Under the pieces are notes generated by a model. That model ran no database searches and was not told the DNA's origin. It worked only from the letters and a program-made list of their open reading frames with translations. Positions 1-8,425 of a stretch of 34,588 nt of DNA are shown here, piece after piece; position 1 is the first letter of the stretch, and each line of letters begins with the position of its first letter. The DNA comes from Rubrivivax sp. (lineage in GTDB: Bacteria; Pseudomonadota; Gammaproteobacteria; Burkholderiales; Burkholderiaceae_C). The position numbers were made by a program, and so were the translations under genes. The stretch covers positions 1-34,588 of the forward strand of contig JAJAZC010000142.1 in assembly GCA_026785885.1 (NCBI GenBank), read 5' to 3'.

Positions 1-297
1 CCCCGGGGCCACCCCAACGCCCCCGCGCGCCGGGCGCCGGGGGGGGGGGCTCCCCCCCGCCCCGGCTGCGTCGCCCCCCGGCGGCGCGCCGCCGCCGTCG
101 CTGCGGCGCGCCGGGCCGGCGCGCTCGGGGCGCACACCGTCGATGCTGTGCACGATGAGCTGCACGCCGTCGGTGCCCATGTTGGCATCGGCCACCGTGA
201 TGACGGCCGTTTAGGCCAGGCTGCGCGCCTCCGGCAGTGGCGTGGCGCAGCCGCCTAGTAGCGCGGCGGCCAGCAACAGCCCGCACGAAAGGTGCAC
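1..297 (-). pseudogene. Lipoprotein-like reading frame, interrupted and running off the window edge
   Basis: Read on the minus strand from a GTG at 297, the frame gives a short leader ending in a lipobox (LLGGC), then residues ATPLPEARSLA, a TAA stop at 213-211, and in the same frame a continuation that still looks like protein (TAVITVADANMGTDGVQLIV, then HSIDGV). It starts 14 nt after the fba stop, so it may be co-transcribed with fba. The stop inside an otherwise protein-like frame means either a decayed gene or a base error. An error is quite possible because the first ~120 bases are low-complexity G/C sequence typical of a bad contig end. The family is not recognised, and the true C-terminus lies outside the window or is corrupted. 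Confidence 0.4.
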
Positions 298-311
298 GGC
301 GCTGCCCGTAA

Positions 312-1376
312 TCAGGCCACCGTCTGCATCAGCTCACCGCGCGCATAGCGCTGCGCCACGTCCTGCAGCGGCAGCGGCTTGATCTTCGGCGCCTGGCCTT
401 CACAACCAAACTCGACGTAGCGCTGTTTGCAGATGCGGTAGGCCGCCTCGCGCGCTGGCTTGAGCCATTCACGGGCGTCGAACTTGTCGGGGTTTTCGGC
501 CAAAAACTTGCGCACCGCGGCTGTCATCGCCAGGCGAATGTCGGTGTCGATGTTGATCTTGCGCACGCCGTACTTGATGGCTTCCTGAATCTCCGACACC
601 GGCACGCCGTAGGTCTCTTTCATCTGGCCGCCGTACTGGCGAATCTGCTCCAGCAGATCTTGTGGCACCGAGCTGCTGCCGTGCATCACCAGGTGGGTGT
701 TCGGAATGCGGCGGTTGATCTCTTTGATGCGGTCGATGGCCAGGATGTCGCCCGTGGGCTTGCGGCTGAACTTGTAGGCGCCGTGGCTGGTGCCGATGGC
801 AATGGCCAACGCGTCCAGCTGCGTGCGCTTGACGAAATCGGCGGCCTGCTCGGGGTCGGTCAGCAGCTGCTCGCGTGTCATCAAAGCGTCGGTGCCGTGG
901 CCGTCTTCCTTGTCGCCCTTCATGGTCTCCAGGCTCCCGAGGCAGCCCAGCTCACCTTCGACCGTGACGCCCAAAGCGTGCGCCATGTCGACGACCTTGC
1001 GCGTGACCTCGACGTTGTAGTCGTAGTCGGCGATGGTTTTGCCGTCGGCCATCAGGCTGCCGTCCATCATCACCGAGCTGAAGCCCAGATCAATGGCGCC
1101 GCGGCAGACCTCGGGGCTTTGGCCGTGGTCCTGGTGCATGACCAGCGGCACCTGCGGGTAGGCCTCCACCGCGGCCTGGATCAGGTGCTTGATGAAGGCC
1201 TCACCGGCGTATTTGCGGGCACCGGCGCTGGCCTGCAGGATCACCGGCGCGCCGACCTCGGCCGCGGCACTCATCACCGCCTGCACCTGCTCCAGGTTGT
1301 TGACGTTGAAAGCGGGAATGCCGTAGCGCTGCTCGGCGGCGTGGTCCAGCAGCTGGCGCATGGATACGAGGGGCAT
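312..1376 (-). CDS. fba: Fructose-bisphosphate aldolase, class II
   Basis: Metal-dependent cytosolic aldolase that interconverts fructose-1,6-bisphosphate with glyceraldehyde-3-phosphate and dihydroxyacetone phosphate. The protein is 354 aa, the normal length for the class IIB (Calvin-cycle/glycolysis) subtype. The zinc/active-site motif MHQDHGQS is at residues 80-87. Further metal and substrate segments are [21 protein letters not shown] and [11 protein letters not shown]. The frame stays open about 200 codons upstream, but the family N-terminus is [12 protein letters not shown]. The ATG at 1376 has a GGAG ribosome-binding site 6-7 nt upstream, which fixes the start. It lies downstream of pyk and a small membrane-protein gene on the same strand, an arrangement common in Burkholderiales. 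The upstream gap holds an 8-bp tandem repeat. Confidence 0.97.
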   Translation of the reverse strand: MPLVSMRQLLDHAAEQRYGIPAFNVNNLEQVQAVMSAAAEVGAPVILQASAGARKYAGEAFIKHLIQAAVEAYPQVPLVMHQDHGQSPEVCRGAIDLGFSSVMMDGSLMADGKTIADYDYNVEVTRKVVDMAHALGVTVEGELGCLGSLETMKGDKEDGHGTDALMTREQLLTDPEQAADFVKRTQLDALAIAIGTSHGAYKFSRKPTGDILAIDRIKEINRRIPNTHLVMHGSSSVPQDLLEQIRQYGGQMKETYGVPVSEIQEAIKYGVRKINIDTDIRLAMTAAVRKFLAENPDKFDAREWLKPAREAAYRICKQRYVEFGCEGQAPKIKPLPLQDVAQRYARGELMQTVA

Positions 1377-1432
1377 GGCGATCTCCGATGTGCCGTGAAC
1401 GGGCGCAAACCCGGACTTGAGGGCGGGCGTGT

Positions 1433-1464
1433 GGATGGGCGGATGGGCGGATGGGCGGATGCGT
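1433..1464. repeat. 8-bp tandem repeat upstream of fba
   Basis: Three copies of GGATGGGC (1433-1456) followed by a degenerate fourth, GGATGCGT. The array lies about 60 bp upstream of the fba start, in the gap between the small membrane-protein gene and fba. It could affect the spacing of any local promoter. No function is shown. Confidence 0.8.
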
Positions 1465-1588
1465 GGACAGCCGAGCAGAGTGCCCGGCCATACGCTGCAA
1501 CCATGCCATCTTAGAACCCGCAGACGCGGCAAACAACGCGCCAAGGGCCCGTTGCGCGCAGGGCCGGCGCGCTGGGCCAAGCCAGGGT

Positions 1589-1909
1589 TCAGCCGCTGAA
1601 CAGCTGGCTGAGCACCTGGTAGGCGCCCAGTAGCAGCGCGCTGACGGCCAGGCTGGCCAGCAGATGGCGGCCACCGCGCTCGATGCGGATGCCCACGCGC
1701 ACCGACACGCAGCCCCACAGCATCACCAGCAGCAGCGCACCGGCGTCGACACGGCTCAGCGCCAGCTGTGCGGCCTGCATCAGGCCGACACCGGCGACCC
1801 ACAGCCCGACAGCCATCACGCTGGCGGTGGCGATTTCGGTGTGGCTGGGCTTGCGAAGGGGGATGCCGATGAACTGCATGTTGAGAGCCGCGCTGCAAAG
1901 CCACAGCAT
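1589..1909 (-). CDS. Small membrane protein, three predicted helices, function unknown
   Basis: A 106-aa hydrophobic protein if started at the ATG at 1909; a second ATG at 1879 would give 96 aa ([11 protein letters not shown]). Three likely membrane segments are visible, around [33 protein letters not shown] and [17 protein letters not shown], with a basic loop ([12 protein letters not shown]) between the second and third. A purine-rich AAGAG lies 6-8 nt before 1909, and no good ribosome-binding site precedes 1879. The frame runs on upstream into repeat sequence and into pyk, and that part is not credible coding. It sits between pyk and fba on their strand and may be co-expressed with them. 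I do not recognise a named family. Confidence 0.65.
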   Translation of the reverse strand: MLWLCSAALNMQFIGIPLRKPSHTEIATASVMAVGLWVAGVGLMQAAQLALSRVDAGALLLVMLWGCVSVRVGIRIERGGRHLLASLAVSALLLGAYQVLSQLFSG

Positions 1910-1988
1910 CGCCGCTCTTGCGCGCGCCGACGGAACGAAAAAGCAGGCTGCGCGCGGGCTTTTCGTCGGGCGGCATTCGCGCCGCCAG

Positions 1989-2150
1989 AGCCGCGGTTTA
2001 CGCGCCGCTCGCGGAACTCGCGGCCGCTTTGCCGGCCAGGTCCGCTCAGCGGACCCGGATTCGGAGCCGCGGCTCAACGCCGCTCGCAGGGCTCGCGGCC
2101 GCAACGCCCTCCAGGTCCGCTCAGCGAACCCGGAGCCGCGGCTCAGCGAA
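1989..2150. repeat. Imperfect 69-76 bp tandem palindromic repeat overlapping the pyk stop codon
   Basis: Two long imperfect units (1989-2064 and 2065-2133) and a short partial third (2134-2150). Each unit begins at the right half of a GAGCCGCGG(C/T)T palindrome and contains an ACTCGCGGCCGC-like core and a GGTCCGCT-AGCGGACC type inverted repeat. The pyk termination codon (2143-2145) lies inside the last unit, so the repeat supplies the end of the pyk message. GC-rich stem-loops here could act as an RNA 3' stabiliser or a terminator. It looks like a dispersed extragenic palindromic repeat family. The dispersal itself cannot be seen from one window. Confidence 0.75.
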
Positions 2151-3573
2151 CCTGGCTGACCTTCAGCATGTTGGTGCCGCCGGGGTAGCCCATCGGCTCG
2201 CCGCAGGTAATGGCGTAGGTGTCGCCGGGTTTGAGCACACCGCGCTCGACCAGCAAAGCCTCGGCTTTGGCCAGCGCCTGGTCGCGGTCGGTCATCTTGG
2301 GCATCAACAGCGGGCGCACGTTGCGGTACAGCGTCATGCGGCGCTCGCTGCCCAGCTGCGAGGTCATGCCGAAGATCGGCACCTTGATGTTGTGCCGGCT
2401 CATCCACAGCGCGGTCGAGCCCGATTCGGTGAGCGCGATGATGGCCTTGCAGCCCAGGTGGTGCGCGGTGAACAGCGCTCCCATCGCAATGCTCTGGTCG
2501 ATGCGGCCGAACTTCTTGTTGGTGAAGTCAGTCTCCAGCGACACGTCTTCGGCGCGCTCGGCTTCGAGTGCGATCTGCGCCATCTGCTCCACAGTCTCGA
2601 CCGGGTACTTGCCGGCCGCTGTCTCGGCGCTCAGCATCACGGCGTCGGTGCCGTCGAGCACCGCGTTGGCCACATCGCTGACCTCCGCCCGGGTGGGCAC
2701 CGGCGCGTAGATCATGCTTTCCATCATCTGCGTGGCGGTGATGACGACCTTGTCCATCTCGCGCGCCATGCGGATCATGCGTTTTTGCAAAGCCGGCACC
2801 GCGGCGTTGCCGACTTCCACCGCCAGATCGCCACGCGCGACCATGATGCCGTCGCTGGCCTTCAAGATCGCCTCCAGGTGCGGGATCGCTTCGCTGCGCT
2901 CGATCTTGGCAATCATGGCCGGCTTGTGGCGGTGCGCTTCACCGGCCACGTTGGCGAGCTGGCGCGCCATCTCCATGTCGGTGGCGTTTTTCGGGAAGCT
3001 CACCGCCAGGTAGTCGCATTGAAAGGACACCGCGGTCTTGATGTCGTCCATGTCCTTGGCTGTCAGCGCCGGTGCGGTGAGGCCACCGCCGGCCTTGTTG
3101 ATGCCTTTGTTGTTGGACAGCTCGCCGCCCAGCACGACGCGGGTGTGCACCTCTTCGCCGAGCACGGCTTCGACGGTGAGCTTGATTAGCCCGTCGTTGA
3201 GCAGCAGCGTGTCGCCGGGGCGCACGTCGCGCGGCAGCTCTTTGTAATCCAGCCCGACGCCGCCCAGATCCCCGGCCTCGGTGCGCGCTGCATCCAGCAC
3301 GAAGGCAGCACCGGGCTGCAACATCACCTTGCCTTCGGTGAACTTGCCTACCCGGATCTTCGGGCCCTGCAGGTCGGCCATCAACGCCACCGGCTTGCCG
3401 AGCTTCTTGGCAATCTCGCGCACCAGGACGGCCCGGTCGATGTGGTCCTGCGCCTTGCCGTGGCTGAAGTTCAAGCGCACCACGTCGACCCCCGCGAGCA
3501 ACAGCCGCTCCAGCACCCCGGGGTCGCTGGTTGCAGGGCCGAGGGTGGCGACGATCTTGGTGGCACGCGTCAT
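2143..3573 (-). CDS. pyk: Pyruvate kinase
   Basis: Transfers phosphate from phosphoenolpyruvate to ADP as the last step of glycolysis, in the cytosol. The 476-aa length is typical of bacterial enzymes. Diagnostic segments, in order, are the N-terminal TKIVATLGPATSD, the substrate-binding RLNFSHG, KIERSEAI, MVARGDLAVEVG and the pyruvate-kinase signature TATQMMESM, followed by the C-terminal alpha/beta domain. The ATG at 3573 begins the family N-terminus (MTRATKIVATLGP); only a weak ACGGA precedes it. The stop codon is embedded in a palindromic tandem repeat. The 220-bp upstream gap contains an 11-bp tandem array and, on the other strand, the vapBC promoter. Confidence 0.97.
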   Translation of the reverse strand: MTRATKIVATLGPATSDPGVLERLLLAGVDVVRLNFSHGKAQDHIDRAVLVREIAKKLGKPVALMADLQGPKIRVGKFTEGKVMLQPGAAFVLDAARTEAGDLGGVGLDYKELPRDVRPGDTLLLNDGLIKLTVEAVLGEEVHTRVVLGGELSNNKGINKAGGGLTAPALTAKDMDDIKTAVSFQCDYLAVSFPKNATDMEMARQLANVAGEAHRHKPAMIAKIERSEAIPHLEAILKASDGIMVARGDLAVEVGNAAVPALQKRMIRMAREMDKVVITATQMMESMIYAPVPTRAEVSDVANAVLDGTDAVMLSAETAAGKYPVETVEQMAQIALEAERAEDVSLETDFTNKKFGRIDQSIAMGALFTAHHLGCKAIIALTESGSTALWMSRHNIKVPIFGMTSQLGSERRMTLYRNVRPLLMPKMTDRDQALAKAEALLVERGVLKPGDTYAITCGEPMGYPGGTNMLKVSQVR

Positions 3574-3665
3574 GTCGATTCCGTAAGCCTTGAGAACAAC
3601 GGCGAATTATGGGCGGCGGGTCGGCGGGCGGGCCAACGCAGCAACATGGCCACCTGTTGACTATG

Positions 3666-3720
3666 TGTTGGCTGCATGTTGGCTGCGTGTCGGCTGCGTG
3701 TCGCCTGCATGTCGGCTGCA
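3666..3720. repeat. Five 11-bp tandem repeats upstream of pyk
   Basis: Five uninterrupted units of consensus TGTYGGCTGCR at 3666-3676, 3677-3687, 3688-3698, 3699-3709 and 3710-3720, differing at one to three positions. The array lies 93 bp upstream of the pyk start and just ahead of the vapBC -35 box. The 11-bp period is close to one DNA helical turn, so each copy would face nearly the same side of the helix. Confidence 0.9.
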
Positions 3721-3734
3721 CGCCCGCTGCCCCC

Positions 3735-3764
3735 TTGACACCCCCCCGATGCCCGAAGCATCAT
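3735..3764 (+). promoter_or_regulatory. Probable vapBC promoter with overlapping operator palindrome
   Basis: A perfect TTGACA -35 box (3735-3740) is followed after 18 bp by CATCAT (3759-3764, four of six matches to TATAAT). A palindrome GATGC-CCGAA-GCATC (3748-3762) covers the spacer and the start of the -10 box. The first antitoxin codon is at 3794. Ribbon-helix-helix antitoxins usually repress their own operon by binding such an inverted repeat, so the layout fits autoregulation. The weak -10 leaves some doubt. Confidence 0.55.
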
Positions 3765-3793
3765 GACAGCAACTAAGCTGCAATCAAGATGCG

Positions 3794-4060
3794 ATGAGAA
3801 CCACGGTCACGCTGGACACCGATGTGCAGGTATTGCTGAAAAAAGCCATGCACAAGCGGGATGCCAGCTTCAAGCAGACTTTGAACGACGCCATCCGGGC
3901 CGGCCTGAACCCACCGCGTCAACGGGCCACCTCGGCTGACACGTTTGACTTTTCCGCCTACCGCATGGGCGAGCCTTTGGTCGACCTGACCAAGGCCAAC
4001 GCTCTGGCTGGTGAACTCGAAGACCAGGAAGCGATTGCCCGCATGCAGCGTCGCCGATGA
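3794..4060 (+). CDS. vapB: Ribbon-helix-helix antitoxin of a VapBC pair
   Basis: An 88-aa protein whose first ~40 residues (MRTTVTLDTDVQVLLKKAMH and on to NDAIRAGL) have the strand-helix-helix pattern of CopG/Arc-type antitoxins. The C-terminal half (about residues 45-88) is charged and would be the toxin-binding tail. It overlaps the downstream toxin gene by 4 bp (ATGA), which implies translational coupling. It should neutralise the PIN ribonuclease and repress the operon through the palindrome upstream. It is on the strand opposite to the surrounding glycolytic genes, as if inserted between maeB and pyk. The family assignment is from sequence pattern and context. Confidence 0.85.
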   Translation: MRTTVTLDTDVQVLLKKAMHKRDASFKQTLNDAIRAGLNPPRQRATSADTFDFSAYRMGEPLVDLTKANALAGELEDQEAIARMQRRR

Positions 4061-4482
4061 AGCTGGTTGATACCAACGTGCTGGTGTACGCCGTCAACGC
4101 CGACGCGCCGCAGCACCGGCTTGCCCATGATTGGCTCAGGCGCGCGCTGGCTGACCCCGCAGGTCTGGCAATGCCGTGGATGTCACTCCTGGGGTTTCTG
4201 CGCATCAGCACCCGCGGTGGCCTCCTGCCGCGGCCCCTGGCGCCAGCAGATGCACTGGGCTTGATCAACCGCTGGCTCCACATGCCGCACACCCGCGTAC
4301 TAGAGCCGACTGAACGGCATGCCGCGCTGCTGGGCCGGCTGCTACTGGGGGCCGGCATGGCCGGCAACCTGGTCAACGATGCCCATCTGGCTGCACTTGC
4401 GCTTGAACACGGCGCCACGGTCGTCTCGTTCGACCGTGACTTTGCGCGCTTCGCCGGCGTGCCGTTCGAGTTGCTCAGTTAG
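4057..4482 (+). CDS. vapC: PIN-domain ribonuclease toxin, VapC family
   Basis: A 141-aa PIN-domain protein, expected to be a magnesium-dependent endoribonuclease that stops translation when freed from its antitoxin. The N-terminal DTNVLVYAVNADAPQH carries the first catalytic Asp (D5). NLVNDAHLAALALEHGA and SFDRDFARF supply the later acidic residues (D108, D126, D128). The central PWMSLLGFLRIST segment matches the mycobacterial-type PIN subfamily, which lacks the Glu seen in other VapC proteins at this point, so the protein is probably intact. Its last 8 bp overlap the end of convergent maeB. Confidence 0.9.
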   Translation: MKLVDTNVLVYAVNADAPQHRLAHDWLRRALADPAGLAMPWMSLLGFLRISTRGGLLPRPLAPADALGLINRWLHMPHTRVLEPTERHAALLGRLLLGAGMAGNLVNDAHLAALALEHGATVVSFDRDFARFAGVPFELLS

Positions 4483-6814
4483 GCGTCGCGCTGCCGACCG
4501 CCAGTGCCGTCATGTTGACGATGCGCCGCACCGTGGCACTCGGCGTCAGGATGTGCGCCGGCTTGGCGGTGCCGAGCAGGATGGGGCCGATCGTGACGCC
4601 GTTGCCGCCCGTCATCTTCAGCACGTTAAACAGGATGTTGGCAGCGTCCAGGTTGGGCAGCACCAGCACGTTGGCGCTGCCGGCGAGCGTGGTCTCCGGC
4701 AGATAACCGCGGCGCACGCTTTCGCTCAAGGCGGCGTCGCCGTGCATCTCTCCATCGCATTCGATATCCGGTGCCAGCGCGCGAAAGAGGCCGTGGGCAG
4801 CGCGCATGCGCTGCGCCGAAGGCCGCGACGATGAGCCGAAGATCGAGTGCGACAGAAAAGCCACCTTGGGCGGCACACCGAAGCGCTGCACCTCGGCTGC
4901 GGCCATCATTGCGATGTCGGCCAGCTCCTCGGCGCTGGGCTCTTCGTTGACGAAGGTGTCGGTGATGAACAGCGTGTGGCGGTCCAGCATCAGCGCGTTC
5001 ATGGCTGCCATGGTGCGCACGCCGGGCTTGCCGCCGATGACGTTTTGCACATGCTCCAGGTGACCGTCGAAGCGGCCGACCAGCCCGCACAACATCGCAT
5101 CCGCTTCACCGCGCCGCAGCATCAGGCTGGCGATCAGCGTGTTGCTGCGCCGCACCGCCGCCTTGGCCGCGTCAGGCGTCACGCCGCTGCGCGCCATCAG
5201 CGCGCGGTAAAGCTCCCAGTAGTCCCGAAAGCGCGTGTCGTTCTCGGGGTCGACGAGCTCGAAGTCGTGACCCGCCCGCAAGCGCAGCCCGGCGCGCTCG
5301 ATGCGCATCTTTACGACCTCTGGCCGGCCGACGAGGATAGGCCGCGCCAGGCCTTCGTCCAGCACCACCTGCAGCGCACGCAACACGCGCTCGTCCTCGC
5401 CTTCGGCGTAGACCACGCGCGCCGCGTTGTTGGCCAGCGCCGTCTTGGCAGCGGCAAACACCGGGCGCATGAACATGCCGGTCTGGTAGACAAACCGCGA
5501 CAGCGTCTGCCGGTAGGCGTCGTAGTCGGTGATCGGCCGCGTGGCCACACCGGAGTCGGCTGCAGCCTGCGCCACGGCTGGTGCAATGCGCAGGATCAGC
5601 CGCACGTCGAAGGGCGTCGGGATGATGTAGTCCGGCCCGAAGCGCAGCTCGCGCCCTTGATAGGCAGCAGCCACCTCGTCGCTGGTTTCGGCCTTGGCCA
5701 GCGCAGCAATCTCGCGCACGCAGGCCAGCTTCATGGCCTCGGTTATCTTGGTCGCGCCGCAGTCCAGCGCACCGCGAAAGATGTACGGGAAGCACAGGAC
5801 GTTGTTGACCTGGTTCGGGTAGTCGCTGCGCCCGGTGGCAATGATGCAATCGGGCCGCGCGGCGCGCGCCAGTTCGGGCCGGATCTCGGGCTCCGGGTTG
5901 GCTAAAGCCAGGATGATGGGTTTGTCGGCCATGGACAGCACCATCTCGGCGCTCAGCACACCGGCGGCGCTGCAGCCCAGGAAGACGTCGGCATCCTGCA
6001 CCACGTCGGCCAGCGTGCGCGCTTCGGTGTGCTGGCAGTAGCGCTGCTTGCTCGCGTCCAGCCGGCCTTCGATGAAGTCCTTGCGGGCATCGTGCACGAC
6101 ACCCTGGCTGTCGCACATGAAGATGTTGTTGCGCAGCACGCCCAAACCGACCATCACGTCCAGGCAGGCGATGGCCGCCGCGCCTGCGCCGCTGACGGCC
6201 AGCTTGACCTCGCCGATGTGCTTGCCCACCAGCTCCAGCGCATTGAGCAAAGCGGCTGAGCTGATGATCGCGGTGCCGTGCTGGTCATCGTGGAACACGG
6301 GGATGTTCATGCGCTCGCGCAGCTTCTTCTCGATATAGAAGCACTCGGGCGCCTTGATGTCCTCCAGGTTCACACCGCCCAGCGTGGGCTCCAGCGCGGC
6401 GATGATGTCGACCAGCTTGTCAGGGTCGCGTTCGGCGAGTTCGATGTCGAAAACATCGATGCCGGCGAACTTCTTGAACAGGCAGCCCTTGCCTTCCATC
6501 ACCGGCTTGCCGGCCAACGGGCCGATGTCGCCCAGGCCCAGCACCGCGGTGCCGTTGGTGATGACGCCGACCAGGTTGCCGCGGCTGGTGTACTCGGCCG
6601 CCAAGCTCGGGTCGTCCTGGATCGCCAGGCAGGCATACGCGACACCCGGTGAATAGGCCAGCGACAGATCGCGCTGGTTGGACAGTGGCTTGGTCGGCGT
6701 GACGGCGATCTTGCCGCGCGTCGGACTGCGGTGGTACTCCAGCGCGGCTTCGCGTAGCTGGCTTTCGGCGTCGGACAGCGGCTTGCGCGCTGACCCGGGT
6801 GGGTTGGGGTTCAA
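4475..6814 (-). CDS. maeB: NADP-type malic enzyme fused to a phosphotransacetylase-like domain
   Basis: A 779-aa two-domain cytosolic protein. Residues ~1-430 form the malic enzyme, which decarboxylates malate to pyruvate with NAD(P) reduction; it shows [23 protein letters not shown] and the nucleotide-binding [12 protein letters not shown]. Residues ~450-779 resemble phosphate acetyltransferase ([44 protein letters not shown]). In this family that domain is usually thought to be regulatory, binding acetyl-CoA, rather than catalytic. Length and layout are those of MaeB proteins. It lies between pgk and pyk on the same strand, a position that links malate to the pyruvate pool. The stop codon is inside the vapC coding end. 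Confidence 0.95.
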   Translation of the reverse strand: MNPNPPGSARKPLSDAESQLREAALEYHRSPTRGKIAVTPTKPLSNQRDLSLAYSPGVAYACLAIQDDPSLAAEYTSRGNLVGVITNGTAVLGLGDIGPLAGKPVMEGKGCLFKKFAGIDVFDIELAERDPDKLVDIIAALEPTLGGVNLEDIKAPECFYIEKKLRERMNIPVFHDDQHGTAIISSAALLNALELVGKHIGEVKLAVSGAGAAAIACLDVMVGLGVLRNNIFMCDSQGVVHDARKDFIEGRLDASKQRYCQHTEARTLADVVQDADVFLGCSAAGVLSAEMVLSMADKPIILALANPEPEIRPELARAARPDCIIATGRSDYPNQVNNVLCFPYIFRGALDCGATKITEAMKLACVREIAALAKAETSDEVAAAYQGRELRFGPDYIIPTPFDVRLILRIAPAVAQAAADSGVATRPITDYDAYRQTLSRFVYQTGMFMRPVFAAAKTALANNAARVVYAEGEDERVLRALQVVLDEGLARPILVGRPEVVKMRIERAGLRLRAGHDFELVDPENDTRFRDYWELYRALMARSGVTPDAAKAAVRRSNTLIASLMLRRGEADAMLCGLVGRFDGHLEHVQNVIGGKPGVRTMAAMNALMLDRHTLFITDTFVNEEPSAEELADIAMMAAAEVQRFGVPPKVAFLSHSIFGSSSRPSAQRMRAAHGLFRALAPDIECDGEMHGDAALSESVRRGYLPETTLAGSANVLVLPNLDAANILFNVLKMTGGNGVTIGPILLGTAKPAHILTPSATVRRIVNMTALAVGSATPN

Positions 6815-6914
6815 GGGGCGTCTCCTGTTGTCATGGCGGCCGGTGTGAGCCGCCTTAGAAGACTACGCCGCCTGCCGCGCAGCCCGGCGCTGCATTCAAG
6901 CCGCCGCGGGTGCT

Positions 6915-7179
6915 TCAGCTTTGCGTGCGCCGGGCCAGCCTGCGCCCGCGAGACGGGCTAGGAGCGTGGGCGGCAGAAGGCGTCGAAGCGAAACGTGCGA
7001 AAACCGAGTACCGCTGGGGAGCGCCGACAAGCCCAGGGCTTACCCCCTGGGCGCCGGAGGCGATGCCCGGCGGTGCCGGTTTCTCGCGCGTTGCAGCCGA
7101 CGACCTTCTGCCGCCCACGCTCCTAGTCCTGGCCCTGCCGCGCAAGGCCGAACCATCAGCCTTGCGCGCGCCGCGCCAG
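6915..7179. repeat. Imperfect 24-bp direct repeats: duplicated pgk 3' end flanking a palindrome
   Basis: The last 24 bp of pgk (7156-7179, minus-strand reading LARRAQG-stop) recur at 6915-6938 with three mismatches, reading LARRTQS-stop in the same relation to its TGA. The 217 bp between the two copies contain the 169-bp palindrome. This looks like an old insertion or slippage event that duplicated the end of pgk. The remainder of the 341-bp maeB-pgk gap (6815-6914) shows no gene. Confidence 0.7.
6958..7126. repeat. 169-bp near-perfect palindromic element between pgk and maeB
   Basis: The outermost 23 bp (6958-6980, beginning CTAGGAGCGTGGGCGG) are an exact inverted repeat of 7104-7126. Complementarity continues inward with some mismatches over ~80 bp per arm. 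The centre is a GCCCAGGG/CCCTGGGC pair (7031-7038 and 7045-7052) around position 7042. Any transcript from pgk would fold this into one long hairpin. No convincing ORF lies inside. It resembles a non-autonomous inverted-repeat element or an extragenic palindromic repeat. It is not an attC site by its ends. Confidence 0.8.
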
Positions 7180-8361
7180 GATCTCGAAGGCCGGCAGCGG
7201 CTTGCCTTCCAGCACCTCGAGAAAAGCGCCGCCGCCGGTGCTGATGTAGCCGATGTCGCGCTCGATGCCGTACTTGGCAATCGCCGCCAGCGTGTCGCCA
7301 CCGCCGGCAATGCTGAAGGCGCCGCTGCTGGCAATGGCGCGCGCAATGGTCTCGGTGCCGTGGCTGAAGGCATCGAACTCGAAGACACCGACCGGCCCGT
7401 TCCAGACCACCGTGCCGGCCTTGGCAATTTGCGCGGCCAGCAGCGCTGCGGTCTCCGGGCCGATGTCCAGGATCAGGTCGTCGGCGGCCACGTCGGCAGC
7501 GCGTTTGACGGTGGCCTCGGCGTCGGCCTTGAAGGCCTTGGCGACCACCACGTCCACCGGGATCGGCACTGCTGCGCCCCGCGCTTGCAGGCTGTCGATC
7601 ACCAAGCGCGCCTGCGCCACCAGATCGGGCTCGGCCAGGCTTTTGCCGATGGACAGGCCGACCGCGAGCATGAAGGTGTTGGCGATGCCGCCGCCAACGA
7701 TCAAGCCGTCGACCTTGTCGGCCAGCGCCTGCAGGATGGTCAGCTTGGTGCTGACTTTGCTGCCGGCCACGATGGCCACGAGCGGACGCCGCGGCGCAGC
7801 CAGCGCACGCGTCACGGCGTCGATCTCGGCCGCCAGCAGCGGCCCGGCGCAGGCGATGGGCGCGTACTGCGCGATGCCATAGGTGCTGGCTTCGGCGCGG
7901 TGCGCAGAGCCGAAGGCGTCATGCACGAAGATGTCGCAGAGCGCTGCCATCCTGCGGCTCAGAGCCTCGTCGTTTTTCTTCTCGCCTTTGTTGAGGCGGC
8001 AGTTCTCGAGCAGCACTACCTGGCCCGGCTCGACGCTGACGCCGCCGACCCAATCGCGCAGCAGCGGCACCGCACAACCCAACAGCTCGGACAAGCGCTT
8101 GGCCACCGGGGCCAGCGAATCCTCCGGCTTGAATTCGCCTTCGGTCGGGCGGCCCAGGTGCGAGGTCACCATCACCGCCGAGCCGGCATCCAGCGCCATG
8201 CGGATGGCCGGCACGCTGGCGCGGATGCGGGTGTCCTCGGTGATGCGGCCCCGGCCTTGCGGCGAATGGTCCTGCGGCACGTTGAGATCGGCGCGGATGA
8301 AGACCCGCTTGCCGGTGACATGGCCCTGGGCCACGAGGTCGTAGAAGCGGATCACGTTCAT
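7156..8361 (-). CDS. pgk: Phosphoglycerate kinase
   Basis: Cytosolic glycolytic enzyme that moves the acyl phosphate of 1,3-bisphosphoglycerate to ADP. The protein is 401 aa, normal for the family. The N-terminal domain shows the signature [12 protein letters not shown] and the substrate-binding [12 protein letters not shown]. The C-terminal nucleotide domain shows [24 protein letters not shown] and the late [13 protein letters not shown] and [13 protein letters not shown] motifs. The ATG at 8361 has an AGGA ribosome-binding site 7-8 nt upstream. It is the first of the minus-strand glycolytic genes here, followed by maeB, pyk and fba. Its last 24 bp are duplicated beyond the stop codon. Confidence 0.97.
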   Translation of the reverse strand: MNVIRFYDLVAQGHVTGKRVFIRADLNVPQDHSPQGRGRITEDTRIRASVPAIRMALDAGSAVMVTSHLGRPTEGEFKPEDSLAPVAKRLSELLGCAVPLLRDWVGGVSVEPGQVVLLENCRLNKGEKKNDEALSRRMAALCDIFVHDAFGSAHRAEASTYGIAQYAPIACAGPLLAAEIDAVTRALAAPRRPLVAIVAGSKVSTKLTILQALADKVDGLIVGGGIANTFMLAVGLSIGKSLAEPDLVAQARLVIDSLQARGAAVPIPVDVVVAKAFKADAEATVKRAADVAADDLILDIGPETAALLAAQIAKAGTVVWNGPVGVFEFDAFSHGTETIARAIASSGAFSIAGGGDTLAAIAKYGIERDIGYISTGGGAFLEVLEGKPLPAFEILARRAQG

Positions 8362-8425
8362 GGCGGTTTCCTGGGCGGGTTTGGAACGGCGGCAATTCTA
8401 GGGACGCCGGCTACCAGCCCGGCAA

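Noticed and set aside
1918-3189. A 423-codon plus-strand frame opposite pyk
   Set aside because: Low-complexity His/Arg/Ala-rich translation opposite a well-supported pyruvate kinase.
4057-4482. Loss of the second catalytic acid in VapC
   Set aside because: The PWMSLLGFLRIST segment is normal for the mycobacterial-type PIN subfamily, which lacks that Glu, so the toxin looks intact.
6958-7126. Integron attC recombination site
   Set aside because: The palindrome is the right size range, but its ends do not carry the paired core sites expected of attC, and no integrase is present.
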